From the NCBI RefSeq assembly GCF_040807025.1, contig NC_090945.1, positions 51,241,588 to 51,305,587 of the forward strand: DNA of 64,000 bases, read 5' to 3'. The stretch comes from Struthio camelus (taxonomy: Eukaryota > Chordata > Aves > Struthioniformes > Struthionidae). Below the pieces are notes generated by a model. That model was not told the DNA's origin. It did not search any database and worked only from the letters and a program-made list of their open reading frames with translations. A program made the translations under genes and the position numbers. Shown here piece by piece: positions 38,301-50,518 of the stretch (positions within the stretch are counted from its first letter, which is position 1; every line of letters starts with the position of its first letter).

Positions 38301-41300
38301 GGAGGTCTGACCCGGGCTGTTTGCCCAGGTCACGGAATGGGCTGACCCACAATTTGTAAACCACCCGATCCTTTATCCAGAGACAGACAAAAAAGATCTT
38401 CATTACAATGAGTAAAACGTATATTGTGTATCTTCCATTTAAACTGTAAATACAGAAAAGCCCTGCTATTTCAGATTAGAAGAAAAAAGGTCATATGACA
38501 GGATAACGTAATAATGAGGCAGGCAGAGAGCGGGGAAAGCGCCATTTCCTCAGGACACCTTTAGGATCTTAAATCCGGGCAAAGCCAGCGGGACCCTATC
38601 TCGTCCTCAGTGTACACAGAGCAATATGGGATAAACCAACGTATTCAGTCAGCAGCAGAAGAATGGCTGGCGCCTATTATGAAAACACATGTCTTACACT
38701 CATTTTCACCAGCGCTGGATGCAGAATATGAAGAAAATCCTACACTATTTTTATTCTGTGAGCTTTAAGCTATTGTGAATCCCCTTCGGCACTGAAGCAT
38801 TACAGATACAGTGTTTCCTTGGAAATATAAATTATTAATATATTCAGCATTTTGGTCACTGTTAACCAAATTAGACAAAAACTTTCCTTTGCTAAGTAGA
38901 TTTTCTCTCTAGGATTAGCAGAGGGCCACCACGGTCAAAACTGTGGTCATTTACATATAATTTTGCAAACTTGCACTGGTCCATGACAGTCTTTGTATCT
39001 CGAATGTTGCTATTCTGGAGGGGTTTTTTTGTTTTGTTTTGTTCTTTTCGTTTTGGTTTAGCTGTGGAGGATAAACCCCGCTTTGGCTTTACAATGACTT
39101 TTGGACGAAAGTCTCCCCCACAGCCCCTGCACACACGCTCGCTCTCTCCCTTTCCGCCTGTGTCCCTCTGCAGGGCTCTGAGCCCACCCTGAGCCCACAG
39201 ACCCCGTTTTTGGCCCAAAGGTACTTTGACTTCTTGGGAAGCGTGGGGCAGCCCCGGCAGCAGCTGGGTGCAGGAGTCCCCACGTGCTGCCCCTACACCC
39301 GAACGGATCCCTGCTGGACGCTGTGCTCCCTTTTCCTACATTCCTTACAGTTTCTGTATGTCGAAGGCAAAGATCCACTTTTGGATCAATGAATAGCAAA
39401 ATGGGAGCTTACAGTTCCATAACTACTATTGATTTCCACTCGTTTGTTACTCAAACAGTAGAAGAGTCTATGTTTATCTTGGTAATACTGCATTATCTAA
39501 AACATCTCCAACTCATTAATTTATCATGCGGATTCATTATTTGCACTACCACGGAAGTAAAATAGCATTAATAAGATCAAAGAGACATAAGTAGCCTGTG
39601 CACAAACTCTGCCTTGAGGGCTAATATTCTGAACAGGCAAGATAGACAAAATTGGGAGAAAGCGTTACCGTTCCACTTTTACTATTGCTGTAAGTAGAAA
39701 AGGTTTATAAACTTTGAACATATGTAACACAGATTAGAACTTTCATTTCTTTCTGTAGCTTTGCAACGGAGCCTGAAGCCGTCATTCAAAGATATGTCAG
39801 CCTTGGCGGCACTGCCGCATTATGGCACTTCCACCCTTGGAGACAGAGCCATGCTACACAGCACAGTCCCCACACTCATGCCACACAATCACAGGGCAGG
39901 CGACTCATCAATCAGATTCTCAACTAATAAGAAAGAGTATTTCTATCTCAGTCTGGACCCTGCTTGCAGCACTGCTGCACAACCAGTGATATCAGTACAT
40001 CTGTAGGGACAGAGTCATGGGTTGAAAAGAAGCAGCCTGAGGGAAGCAGGAGGGATGACACTGCTGGCAGCTCCCAGTTACAAATCCACCCCAGTCGTGA
40101 TGCCCCTGACAGCTATGCCCTGGTAGCTGGCTTCCTCGTGGTACCCTTTTCCCAAGGCATTGAAGGTCCTGCCACTTTGCAAGTCTTGCTGTCACACTGC
40201 TTTGTGTGTGCTTCTGCTGCTCCCATTCCCCTGCGGCTCAAAGCAACCTGCATGATTTGACCAAGGTCACACCAGAAGGGCTTAGGAGAGCAGAGGGATC
40301 ATACACGGGTCTCTCAGGTACTGGGGTAGAACTGCACTCTATCCAGATCATCCTCTTTCCCTGCTACCACATCTTAACAGATAGTTAAATAGTGTCTAGC
40401 AGCCCAGGTGGGTGTTTTACCTGGATAAAGTGACGCTGGCATGAGGAGGAGGAGCCCTCTTTGCTTGCGGCTCTCAGGAACAATCTGTGTATTAGAGGCA
40501 CTGCCCAAGTAGCTGTACTCCAGTCCAGCAACTCCTTTGCAAAGGCAGTCTGATGGAGACAAACTTTCTGACTGGCAGTTTCACACCTGCAGAGGATGAG
40601 CAGCTGAATTTGATCCCACAACTTTCACCTCCTGCTTTTGCCAAGCCCATCCCCACTCACACCAGCAAAACTGCCTGCAGACTGGGCAAAGGGCTCGAGA
40701 ACTCAGGCTGTTTCAGGAAGAGAACGCTTTGGCAAGATGTAGCAAAACTGTATTTTAATATGTATACCGGGTAAAGCTCTGATACACACCCACATACTCA
40801 CATACCACACTGCAGAGTGGCGTGTTAAAACAAACAAAACATAATTAACAAAACAGAGAGAACACCACCGAGACCAATGAGATACAACATGAAATGTGAA
40901 GAAAGAGCAGCAATCTGGAGGATCCAAGCTCGGAATATCAAATCCAGTTCAGTTTACAAAATTAATTATTTAACATTAATCTTCAAGCTATGGAAATTGA
41001 AACAAGCATTGTATTTCATCAACAGTAATACAGTAGGATAATTAGGCTAAAATAAATGCTTTTGCTAACAACAAATCTAAACTTTTGCATATATGTTCTA
41101 AAAGTTGAAAGACAATTTTGTTTTTAATTATTATAAGACTACAACACCTAAAAGTGCAGTCCTAATCTGTGTAATGATTATGCAATTAAAAAAATGACTC
41201 ACTTCATAAAGGGAGCCTTGCAAGGGAACAGGGAATTCATGACAGGATCTATGACTCCGTTGTTATGCTTTTGGTGAGCCTTACGACAGTACTCTTACCC

Positions 41301-44300
41301 CTGCTGAGGGCTTATCCCAGAGCATGTAGTAGGATTTACACCAGCTCACACCATCGTCTTTTATAAAGACTAGCTCATACTCCTGCTAGGTTTACAGAAA
41401 CCTCGCCACTTTCGGGCTCTGAGCTTATCTCTGTCACTTCTGAACCTCTGCACAAGAATTGCACTCTCAGTCCCATGAAAGGTGCAGGTATGTAGAGAAG
41501 AGTGAAGGGCAACTGAATCCCTTTAGGCCAGGACTACCACAGAAAGTACCTTCACCCTGATTCAATAGGTCGTTCCTCCATCTCCCAGCTCTTAGTTCCC
41601 AGCCTGAGGTTTGGATATTTTCCTAGGAAGCTGGAATCTCATGTTCGTAGTCTTTGAGGTTAAAACCTGGGTGTCCCTCTTCCTGGGAGAGTGCTCTAAC
41701 TAATCTGCAAGTTCACAACCAATCTGTCTGAACAGAGCCATTCCTGTTGTCTTCAAAGGAAACAGGATGTCCTGGCGAGTCCTTTGAAAAAAGACATTAG
41801 ATGATTACCATCAGCAAAGGGTTTGATCGTAAGATATGTCCCTTAGGAAAGAGACATTTGATTTATGGCTGCAGGCACGAAGCTGAGGTCCAGAGAAGCA
41901 CAGTGTTTGAGGCCTTTCTTCATGCCAGGAAGGAGGGGGGACTACTGTCTTTGCTCCTCCCTTCTCATCACAGGGAGGTATATGATATGTACTTTGCATA
42001 TCACAGTGGTGTTCTCACTGTACAGGCCTGCCTCCATAGCAAAGTGGGATGCAGTTTTCTCAGTATTTCCTAGCATAGTTGGGTGGTTCTTTGCTTAAAT
42101 ATGGGTTTCCTAGATCATCATAACTTCCCACATGTGCTACATCGGTGCTGTTCTACGGCATGAATTCTCAAGGGCTTAGCCTTTAAAAGTCACTCTATTG
42201 TGACTAAGCTGTAGGACTGATCTTTTTCCTCTTTTTCCTCCCAAACCCAACTAGTCTTTCATTTATCCTTGGGCAACCTCACTGACAGACGTTTGAAACA
42301 CCTGTACAACCTTACTACAATGGGTGATACCACTAGAGCTGTGGGTAAAAGTTATCCTACGGAGTTCTGCTATCAAAGGATGTAGGATGGAAGTAATTCA
42401 CCCTTACTATCAAATCCACAGCTGCGTTTTAAGGACTAGGATGTGTAAAAAGAAGAACAACAACAAAACCTACAGAATAAACTCCACATAACTTTTCTTC
42501 AGTTTTAAAGTAAGAAAAGTATAACAGGGGTCAATGAGATTCAGCAAGCATGGATGACAAATTTTCAAGAACCTCAGGAAAATCTGTGACAACATATACC
42601 ACATATAACACAACTATATATGGGAATGTTCTAAGGAAATCAATATATCCTGAGTTTCACATACTCTGCTGTAAAACCCCCATTTTACAATAGGATGCAA
42701 TAATACTTTTCCTATACCACAAACTTTTATCACGTATTACCTTTCCCTCTATTTAAAAAAAAAGAAATGAGAAAAAACTTTTCTTGGAGTTTTATTGCTG
42801 ACTCCCTGCTGTCTGGAGAAGCAGAGAAGGTATTCAGAAAAGGAGCAAGAGTAGGAGTACATCCTCTTCTGTATAATGCCAAAACTCTTAGACAGCAAAT
42901 ATCTATCAAAACCCACAAAATGTTGCTTAAAGGCATCACTGTTTATGGTAGGTTACAAATGACTGTTTGCAGGAAAGCTGGTACATTAAAGCAAACAAAA
43001 GACACGTTCATGCTTGTTACCTACATGCAGCTATTGTGGGCCAGATCCTTAGCTATTGCAAGGGAGCAAGGCTTCCCGGAGCTCCCTGAAGCTGTAGCTG
43101 CTTGCACGTGGAGGAGCCTACAGCGGAGATGCATCAGCAGAGAGCTAAACAAACAGGTAAATGACACATCTTTCAGTGGCTGCTCATCCTCATTCAGTTC
43201 ATTCAATTATGCAGCCAGATATTCATACAGATGTACGGACAGTAAGTAATCTAACCTGGTCCTAAATACACTCTGATCATAAAAGTGAAGTCAAATACAG
43301 AACACCTGTAGAATAGGCTGTACTGCCCGTTGTACTCAGTGGATAAAATACTCCTTTAAGAAAAAAGGAAAACACATCTATGCACAAAAATCTATACCTA
43401 TACGAAAGGCCAAACCCCATGTACATGCATATACAGGATCTAATCCAACTCCATGAATTCAAAGGAAGTCATTTATACTGTGAATAGGACCCGAGCAGCA
43501 ACATGGCACTCTATACATAACTGAATATTTCATCAATCAAAATCAAAAATGACTGGCATCTCTCTATGCTTCACCTTTGCCTCTCCTTTTCAGAAAATTC
43601 ATTTTCTTAGTAATGCAGTGCGTTGCATGTTAAATACAGATCAGCAATTGCGTTATATTCAGCTTTCTTTTATTCTCTCAGAAAGAGCTTCTACTACCCC
43701 TACACAAAGCAACTTACAGTATTCTGGCAAACAACACGTAGACAAGTGATGTGCACAGCTAGGAGCAGCACACGACATAGCTAATAGGACAGGCAAATGG
43801 GACAGCACAAATGATGTTCTCCTCTTCGTCACTGGAATATTCTAGGTTAATTTATAGCACGTTTGCAAAGCGATTTTTGGTTGCAGATGGCTAGCTTTTT
43901 TGTGAACTTCTTCCAAAAAGATTTGCAATCAATTCGCTGTTTCAAGTTGGGACCAAATTTAGAGAGAGAAAGTGGCAAACTGCATCCTCACCTAGCAGCA
44001 AGCGACAGAGCTTCAGGAGGGATGGGAATTGTGGCAGGGAGAGGGAACCCCTGCTGTCAGCAGCTGCCTTCCTCAGGCCCCTCGAAGAGTCTGCCAGTCA
44101 CCTTGTAACTGCAAACAGACAAAAATCTGGGTATTAAGTTATTGCAGAAAAATATCAACCATGTGCAAGGGTACAAAACCCCTTTGATCAGCTCATCGGA
44201 CTTGCCAAGGTGTAAGGTTAGGCTGTAGCATGCTGTAGAGTCTGTAGGGCCACATACACAGAGACAGGATGCTGGCAAGAGTCATCCCTACTCACAGTTC

Positions 44301-45299
44301 ACCCTTTCTCTCACATGCTAGAAAATGCTCTATAGTCTTTCAAACAAAGATTGAAAAAACTGGCAATGTAAGTTAAACCCCCAGGTTCACAATAAGTCCT
44401 CTATGCAAATAGTTTCATGTTCAAAATTTCCAAGCTGTCAAAAATTCCATTAAAATCTATGGCAGCTCTTGGCATGTCAACCCTTCAAAAAAAAAAATTC
44501 ATTCACTTAGGATGGTGAATATGGTGTTAGGAGTCTTGTGAAAGCTTTGTCTCTAGTGCTCAGTTCTGCCTGGGTCTCACCAGACTGAAATACAAGGATG
44601 GGATTGGACCAAGAGGTCCAATTATTTTTTATTTGTTTTTCTGAAAAGAAATTTTGTCATAAAGCAACATCACACTGTAAAGGAAAAATCTTTTCAGGGG
44701 TCTGATAATAGAAGAACATCTTAAAATTTGTAAGCATCTGACATAAAACTAGATGTTAGACACCTAAAAGATAGAGGTCAAAGAATGAATTTGTCACCCT
44801 AAGCTCCCTTGCTAGTCATGAATGACAAACAGGCACCTCCAGAGGGCGATTCGCCAGACTGATTTTAGACACTTGTAAAAGGAGCTGATTTGCCTTAGAA
44901 CATGCCTCTTCCCCCTTTTGAATCCAGAGGGAGCGCAGGACTCAGGGATCTGGGTAGGGCAAAAATTAGGGCAGCTGACTCCCACCCTCTCTGCTGCCTG
45001 GCAAGCGATCTAACTTAGCTGCTCAGGTATTCAACGGGGCTGCACATCTCCATGCTAAAATGCAAAGCATATGCATGCCAAATCAAGAGTGTAGTTCAGC
45101 CTCCCTTGACTCAGCCAGATAAAAGCTTCTTTTTTCATCTCATCTGCTAGGCTTGTTGTCCATGACCAAAAAAAAAAAAAATCCCAATTTTTCTATCTGT
45201 TATGCAGACTAGAAGACTTGGCACGTCTAGCTACTGAACTGAAACAGCTGATGAGTGTTTAAGGGTATCCCAGTGGGTGCTTAGCAGCTGACAGATATT
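38301..45299. other. AT-rich spacer between HELT and the - strand gene
   Basis: No supported gene. The longest frame, 160 codons at 42.77-43.25 kb on +, is within chance expectation, contains no domain I recognise, and is not bordered by a clear promoter. Simple T/GT-rich patches occur (for example GTTTTGTTTTGTTCTTTTCG near 39.03 kb). Confidence 0.55.
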
Positions 45300-45305
45300 T
45301 TTAAT
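45300..45305 (-). terminator. Possible polyadenylation signal of the - strand gene
   Basis: ATTAAA on the - strand, 193 bp past the predicted stop codon at 45498. It is the nearest common hexamer variant I see; an AATAAA lies farther out at 44628-44633. Supported only by position. Confidence 0.35.
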
Positions 45306-45497
45306 GCACTTGTTGCATGTACTGGCAGACCAGTTAATATGTTTTAGGGCCATGTTTTATATTCGATATATCAACTATTGCAGGTGGGGAACAACCAATT
45401 TCTACCAGCTCCCTCCAGCAAGCACTATTTCAAACAAAACCATTAGTGATTCACTGAAAGCCAGCATACCCTTCTCCCCAGTCTGGCCGTTAAACCG

Positions 45498-45630
45498 TCA
45501 AGCTCCAAAGCTTGCATTCCCCCGTTGTGCCTGGTCTAGCTCTGTCAGAGGTGTCCGCATAATCGTAGCCATGTTACTCCCATTCTTCCCCCTTCGCCAA
45601 CACGAAGCAAGGGCCTTAAGGAACTCCAAG
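45498..45630 (-). CDS. EF-hand-like gene, last coding segment with stop
   Basis: 133 bp after the strong acceptor AAGTGTTGTTTCAG. In the required phase it reads LEFLKALASCWRRGKNG, the exiting helix of an EF-hand, then a short tail ending SFGA and TGA at 45498-45500. A proper terminal EF-hand helix followed by a stop in the only allowed phase is good support for the model. Confidence 0.5.
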
Positions 45631-48600
45631 CTGAAACAACACTTGCATACAAAATCAGAAAATCAATATTGTAAAGTATATGCATACAATTTATTGTTAC
45701 ATGTAATAAATTCTTCGATAAATAGTTATTTATTACAAAACAAATAATCTATTTAAATATTTTATAACGTACATTTTGAATAATTTAAAATTGAATACTG
45801 TAAATGGCAAAACAGATGAGTGAATACTCAGCTGTTTGATCTGCACTGTAACACACATTCGGGGGCATGCAGATGGTAAGGTCCATTTTCATAAGCGTGT
45901 TTCCCTCCTGTTCATTACAAAATCTACCTCAGTGCCACAGGCATACATTTTAGGAGCAATCCTGCTTGAAGAAGTCGCATTTCAGTCCTACTCAGTACAG
46001 ACAGCTCGACACTGAAGAATTCACGAACTAGCTTCAGATACAATACAATAAAAGGGAAGAAAGAGAAAGCTACAGGAGGACAACATGGACAACATTGTTT
46101 AGATTCTGTAGTCATTTTTCACCGGGATGTCCACGGTCCTTCTTTAAAATAGGGAAGACCTAGAATAAAGCACTGTCATAGGCAGGGGGAAGGCAGAGTA
46201 CACGAGAAGACAAGTGAAGCCAGTGCTGATGAAGAGGAATGAATTCATGGGAGGAAAGACAGCATCACACAAAAGAAGAGAAAGCAAGCTCGTGAGAGGT
46301 AGATGGCTGTGCGGAAAAGGCTTTCTTTAGTGGATGGAGATTCAAAAACAAGTTTGAGCAGAAAAACAGCAGTATGAGATGGAAGAAAGCTCCTAACAAA
46401 GTCCTGAAGTGTAAGCCTTGCTCAGGGAAACCAGGGGATAAGTTTGCCATTGATTTCAACAGAGAACATTTCCACTCATCCTCCTTTCCTTTCCTTTCCT
46501 TTCCTTTCCTTTCCTTTCCTTTCCTTTCCTTTCCTTTCCTTTCCTTTCCTTTCCTTTCCTTTCCTTTCCTTTCCTTTCCTTTCCTTTCCTTTCCTTTCCT
46601 TTCCTTTCCTTTCCTTTCCTTTCCTTTCCTTTCCTTTCCTTTCCTTTCCTTTCCTTTCCTTTCCCTTGCCTTGCCTTGCCTTGCCTTGCCTTGCCTTCCG
46701 CAGTGACTTTTCTATCCTTTAGCTACTCCACAAACTGTAGCCAGCATTTAAATGGGTTTTGATCAGTGAGACAAACCCTGTCCATAATTTTAAAAGTGTG
46801 ATTTTACTCTTTTATTCAGGAAAAAAAACTATTTTTAAATACACAACTACACCCAAACATACAGATTTAATATGCATGCCAGAAGTGACCACTATAATCA
46901 AACTTCTCCTAGCATGAAACACTCATGATTAGAATCTGTAATAATTCATCCCTTCCATGAGAATTAGAAAAGTCAGAGAATCTAGAAGCTCAGAGCTTAA
47001 ACTCAGAGGAATTTACACTGATGATCTACATATATGAATTGCCAGTATGGAAATAAGAAGTGCTAAGCATGCATTCCCCTTCTCCCTCTCTTTTTTCTCT
47101 CTCCATTATAACTCAGAGGAGGTTTCTAAGTGCAGAGCCGTCACCACCTTATCTTTCATTTTACTTATGATCAGCTACCTCACCAGCCTGAGCCTGAGAT
47201 CAAAGCTAAAACACACACCCGAAATAGCTTCCTACAGTGCAAAGTGAGAATGATGGAAGTCTGGGGTTTTTTGGTGCTCCCTACGTTATGTGCTGATTTA
47301 TTTGAACAGCACCGTACACATTCCTGTCCACCTAGAGATGAGGCAAAGTACAAGTCCTTCGAGGCCAGTGCTGTGCCTCTAGCTAAGAGTGGGAATGGGC
47401 CATCTCCATGCCACTCTCAGTGCAAGACAGACAAACCCGCTCACCAGCCCAAGCAGGCTGCTCCTTTGCTTGGACCTTAAAAAAAAGGGCAGAGAAACAA
47501 CAGCCAGTGCTAGCTCTTAGGTTAATTCTTTCCCAGGTTTGCATCTGTGCAACAGCAGCCTCATCCAAGGTGGCCTGGGCTCTGGTGCAAGGAATGAAAC
47601 ATGGTCTCCCCTTCAGGCAGTGCCAGCCTTCTCCCTACCTTTCCCAGCTTCACAGACTGCTGGGAGGCTCCTCTGGTCCCCGGGCCCAGTGCAGTTGAAT
47701 GCCTGCGTTCTCAGATTTACACCTCTGCACAAGACTTCCCGCCTTACCTAAATCTCTGTCTTACCTTGAAAACTGTTTACCTTTTACTCTGTTAAGTTAA
47801 AATTAATGAATTCTTACCTGCTCCGGCTGCTAACGTGAGTGAGCAGAATAAAGCTGCATTCTCAGGAACGTGCTTAGGAACAGCATTGCACCACAAACAG
47901 AGACTTCATAGGATAGATCCGATTGCAGTCCACTTCCCTGCAATCAATGCTTAATCCCTTTTTTAGAAAAGTAAAGGCTTTTTTTTTTTAAGATTCATCA
48001 TCAGTTTGTTTTGTTGCTAAGCAGCATTAATGTCAGATATTTCCCCTGGCGTATGCAATAGCATGTGTTTCAGGCATTTAAAACAAAACAAAACAAAAAG
48101 TTTATCTTTAGCCAGGTGCTATTTTGGCATTTAATTCACTATTCTTCTGTTTACTTATGTTTTTGGAAAGGCACACCATGCCAGAACACAGTCCCATGAC
48201 TGTCGTTTTTCTGAACGGAAAGGACTTATGTTTGCTCCCACCCTGACGACTGGGATGTCAGAGTCACAGCCGAGCTTTTCAGAACGCATCCTTAAGTTAT
48301 TATCTCCTTTTTGGCGTAGACAATGTGTGGCACTGGGGAAACATGCAGAGCCAGGAGAGTAGTCAAAATGTCTCACAGACTCCAGGAAATCCAGTACGCT
48401 GTCCTGATTTGTAATTAAAGTTTCCCATAGCTTGCAGATTTCACCTCGTGTTATTTCAGGCTGGATGTCAAACTTTCCATCAATACACCAGAAGACAAAA
48501 ATGTAATGGCACAAAAAATAGCAACAACAATAGATAATAATAATTATTCGGAAGAAAAATGGGAAGTAATTCTAATTACTGGCCAAATACTGAGTACTTA

Positions 48601-50518
48601 CTTACCCAGCAAATTCCTAGCAAAGTCACTCTGGGGATTTTTCTAAGGATCATAGTTCTATGCTGACAGACATCAGACTGCTAAAATGATGCTCGCTTAG
48701 ATAGACATTCCTCTGAATGCGGGATAAGTGGAGCTCCAAGGACAGCACAATCCACCATGGGTTTAGCTTATTTTTAGCAGGATTTCCAAGGTCAGACGCC
48801 TTACTGCTTCAACAGAAGGTACATGGTCTCCTGAGTAAGGCACCAGGAGTTCATTTCATCTGAATCTCCAATCTCCACCTCTATGGCTGGGAAGTATTTA
48901 TTCAGTAAGATTTTAATACTCTTGTAGAGCTTGGGGGAAAGGACACGGATGCAAAAAGTTATAAACAAGACTTTGCCTATTATCATGCTGATACCAATTT
49001 CTCCTTGTGATTTTTCTCCTTGTGTCCTCAGCTGTTTCCACAGATATGATATATCACAATGCCATGATTTCTATGTGGTCCCAATTATAAGCTCCACGAT
49101 CCACTGTGGAATGGAGTACTGAAGTTTTCCACAAAGTGAGATTACCTAAGTAAAAAGAAGAGTGCAATGAATTTTAATAGATATCTGGTCAGCAGAAATG
49201 AACTATAAAACACCTGATTCACTTAGAAACAGAGAGGAGTTTTGCTCCTGACAAAAAGCCCACAAGGCAAGATCAAGCTCTACCTTACTACCAGCTCGCA
49301 GTCCAAAATTCCTCTCTTGTTTCTGCTTTCTCCTAGAGCCAGAGGTAAATTATTACTGCATATCCCTATTGAGGATTTTGCTCTTATGCTTCCTTCCTAT
49401 GATGCAGAGCCAATCCAGCTCTATCCTTCATACCATAATGTAACTACTACCTTGTACTTACAGAGTAGTTCACATAGCTTCAGCACTATTTTTCAGTATA
49501 GTCAAGCTAAGCATGGGATACCACTCAGAGAATTTATGCCAGCAGAAAGAGTCATGCAGTCTGTAGCGCTAACCCTCCAAAGAATTGCACACCAACCCAG
49601 CCTTATGCAGTAAAGTAAAGCCTAACCGCTTTACTTTACTGAAGGCTACACAGGTCCATACGAGAGTTTTCATGAGCGCAGCGGCATTCAGTAGCTAGGA
49701 CTTGAACAGATCACTAGTAATTAAGTGTAGATCACAGCTCTGGTTATTTACCCTTCCTTCCCATGCCCAGGAGCGTTAGAAGCCGGTAGCGCTGCTCCCT
49801 TTAGTACTATTCTTAAAGCACGGAAGATGTGTACGGCACTGTACAGGCACAACAAGAAGCATGAGGCATACCTTCTGCTCTCATTTTGCAGGCTACCGCT
49901 CTATGAACAAATACCACAGATTTCAGGGAAGAGATTCTAACCTTGGTATCTAGGAAAGACTTTGGCAGAAGACTCCGATCCCCGGGAAAAACTACAGGTT
50001 TCTGTAGGCATAGGTGTATTTCTTCATCCACAACAAACTTTGTCACCACTGTGAAAAACAGATGGAGGTAAAGTGTCTGTTCCACACAGTTTTCACAGGA
50101 ATTGGCAAGTCAGGAAGAGATGTGGTCAAAATGCTGGGTTCTTTGAACCTGACAAGGACAACGTCCTGTGGCCCTTAAACTGCCAGGACCAAGATCAGTG
50201 GCCAGAAAACCGTCATCTGGATGCTTAGAAGTCAGGCCTCAGGGGCAGCCTTCAGCTTTCCTAGCAAATTCTAAGCCAGGAGGGATGACAGGCACTTCTA
50301 TCGCAGTGGAAAACAAGACACTCTTCAGGAAAAAGAGAGGTAGTATTGCAGGACCAAGTCACATATTTTTCCATATCTGCCCAGGAAATCTTCCACCTAC
50401 ATTGTTCTCTTTCTGATCCTCCTTAGTTTCCTTCTGATTTTGTCCATCTTTGTCCTCTTTAGGCTCAAATCCCAGACTGAATACAGATGTCTCAGCAGAG
50501 ACACCAGGCAGCCTTTTT
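45498..50518 (-). CDS. Predicted multi-exon EF-hand-like protein gene, 3' part
   Basis: Seven - strand segments form one open frame of about 334 codons ending in TGA: 50397-50518, 49942-50048, 48805-49070, 48668-48710, 48242-48472, 45928-46031 and 45498-45630. All six junctions keep the frame (exit phases 1, 0, 2, 0, 0, 2). Several splice sites are strong (TTTCTCTTTCAG, CATCTGTTTTTCACAG, TTGTTTCAG acceptors; CAG|GTAAGG-like and GAG|GTAGAT donors), but the acceptors of the third and fifth segments and the donor of the fourth are weak. The protein alternates a Lys/Glu-rich linker with helices typical of EF-hand repeats: LTQETMYLLLKQNVYLSEHH, then DIQPEITRGEICKLWETL, and a terminal LEFLKAL helix. 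The style recalls multi-EF-hand proteins such as EFCAB6, from memory only. The 5' exons and start codon were not found. It could be a live gene, a lineage-specific relative or a recent pseudogene. Confidence 0.5.
45928..46031 (-). CDS. EF-hand-like gene, segment 6
   Basis: 104 bp after a long pyrimidine tract (CTTTCTCTTTCTTCCCTTTT and onward) ending CTGAAG, donor CTGAG|GTAGAT. It encodes LVREFFSVELSVLSRTEMRL and a leucine-rich helix. It enters in phase 0, matching the previous segment, and exits in phase 2. Confidence 0.48.
46484..46664. repeat. (TTTCC)n microsatellite, about 36 units
   Basis: Roughly 180 bp of near-perfect TTTCC pentamers with no interruption visible. All + strand bases are pyrimidine, so the tract can adopt triplex (H-DNA) structure; the - strand carries GGAAA repeats. 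It is highly likely to be length-polymorphic. It lies in the 2.2 kb intron between segments 5 and 6 of the EF-hand-like gene. The 110- and 92-codon frames across it (Ser-Phe-Pro-Phe-Leu repeats) are artefacts. Confidence 0.97.
46666..46695. repeat. (TTGCC)6, derived end of the TTTCC array
   Basis: Six exact TTGCC units directly continue the TTTCC array, one T-to-G substitution away per unit. The variant unit has itself been amplified. Confidence 0.95.
48242..48472 (-). CDS. EF-hand-like gene, segment 5
   Basis: 231 bp, exactly 77 codons, phase 0 to phase 0, donor CAGG|GTGGGA. It encodes DIQPEITRGEICKLWETL, VLDFLESVRHFDYSP and GSACFP, ending in RMRSEKLGCDSDI. The bases just before it would read IDGK, an EF-hand calcium-loop core, which suggests that the true acceptor lies slightly upstream or has been lost. 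The Ser-Ala-Cys-Phe-Pro to Arg-Ser-x-Lys-Leu stretch resembles an inter-EF-hand segment that I associate with EFCAB6. Confidence 0.5.
48668..48710 (-). CDS. EF-hand-like gene, segment 4 (43 bp)
   Basis: A short exon after a strong pyrimidine tract ending GCATTCAGAG. Using the second AG keeps the frame and continues the helix as KQNVYLSEHHFSSLMS, a typical EF-hand entering helix. The donor (TCT|GTCAGC) is poor. A better donor (CTGG|GTAAGT) lies 62 bp downstream, but reaching it crosses in-frame stops. This is where the model is weakest. Confidence 0.35.
48805..49070 (-). CDS. EF-hand-like gene, segment 3
   Basis: 266 bp, 88 codons open, ending at the donor GCA|GTAAGG just before an in-frame TAA. 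It encodes VLSPKLYKSIKILLNKYFPA and, near the end, LTQETMYLLLK, the first helix of an EF-hand-like unit. The acceptor (CCACATAG) lacks a good pyrimidine tract, so the 5' boundary is the least certain part; a shorter exon starting further in is possible. Confidence 0.45.
49942..50048 (-). CDS. EF-hand-like gene, segment 2
   Basis: 107 bp bounded by the best acceptor in the gene (CATCTGTTTTTCACAG) and the donor CAAG|GTTAGA. It encodes VTKFVVDEEIHLCLQKPVVF and onward to LPKSFLDTK. It joins the preceding segment in phase 1 and exits in phase 0. Confidence 0.52.
50397..50518 (-). CDS. EF-hand-like gene, segment 1 (Lys/Glu-rich)
   Basis: 122 bp after the acceptor TTTCTCTTTCAG, ending at GTAG|GTGGAA. 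It encodes about 40 residues including FSLGFEPKEDKDGQNQKETK, a charged linker. It enters in phase 2, so at least one coding exon must lie upstream. The composition is strongly protein-like and the other frames are closed or less plausible. Confidence 0.5.

Noticed and set aside
42767..43249. 160-codon + strand open frame
   Set aside because: Several frames this long are expected by chance in 64 kb read six ways. No domain, no promoter and no bordering splice pair.
46374..46722. Open frames encoding Phe-Leu-Ser-Phe-Pro repeats
   Set aside because: These are direct translations of the TTTCC microsatellite, which is open in every + frame because it contains no stop.
48606..48661. Extension of segment 4 to the near-perfect donor CTGG|GTAAGT
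   Set aside because: Reaching it crosses in-frame TGA codons; only another frame is open there and it does not join the neighbours.
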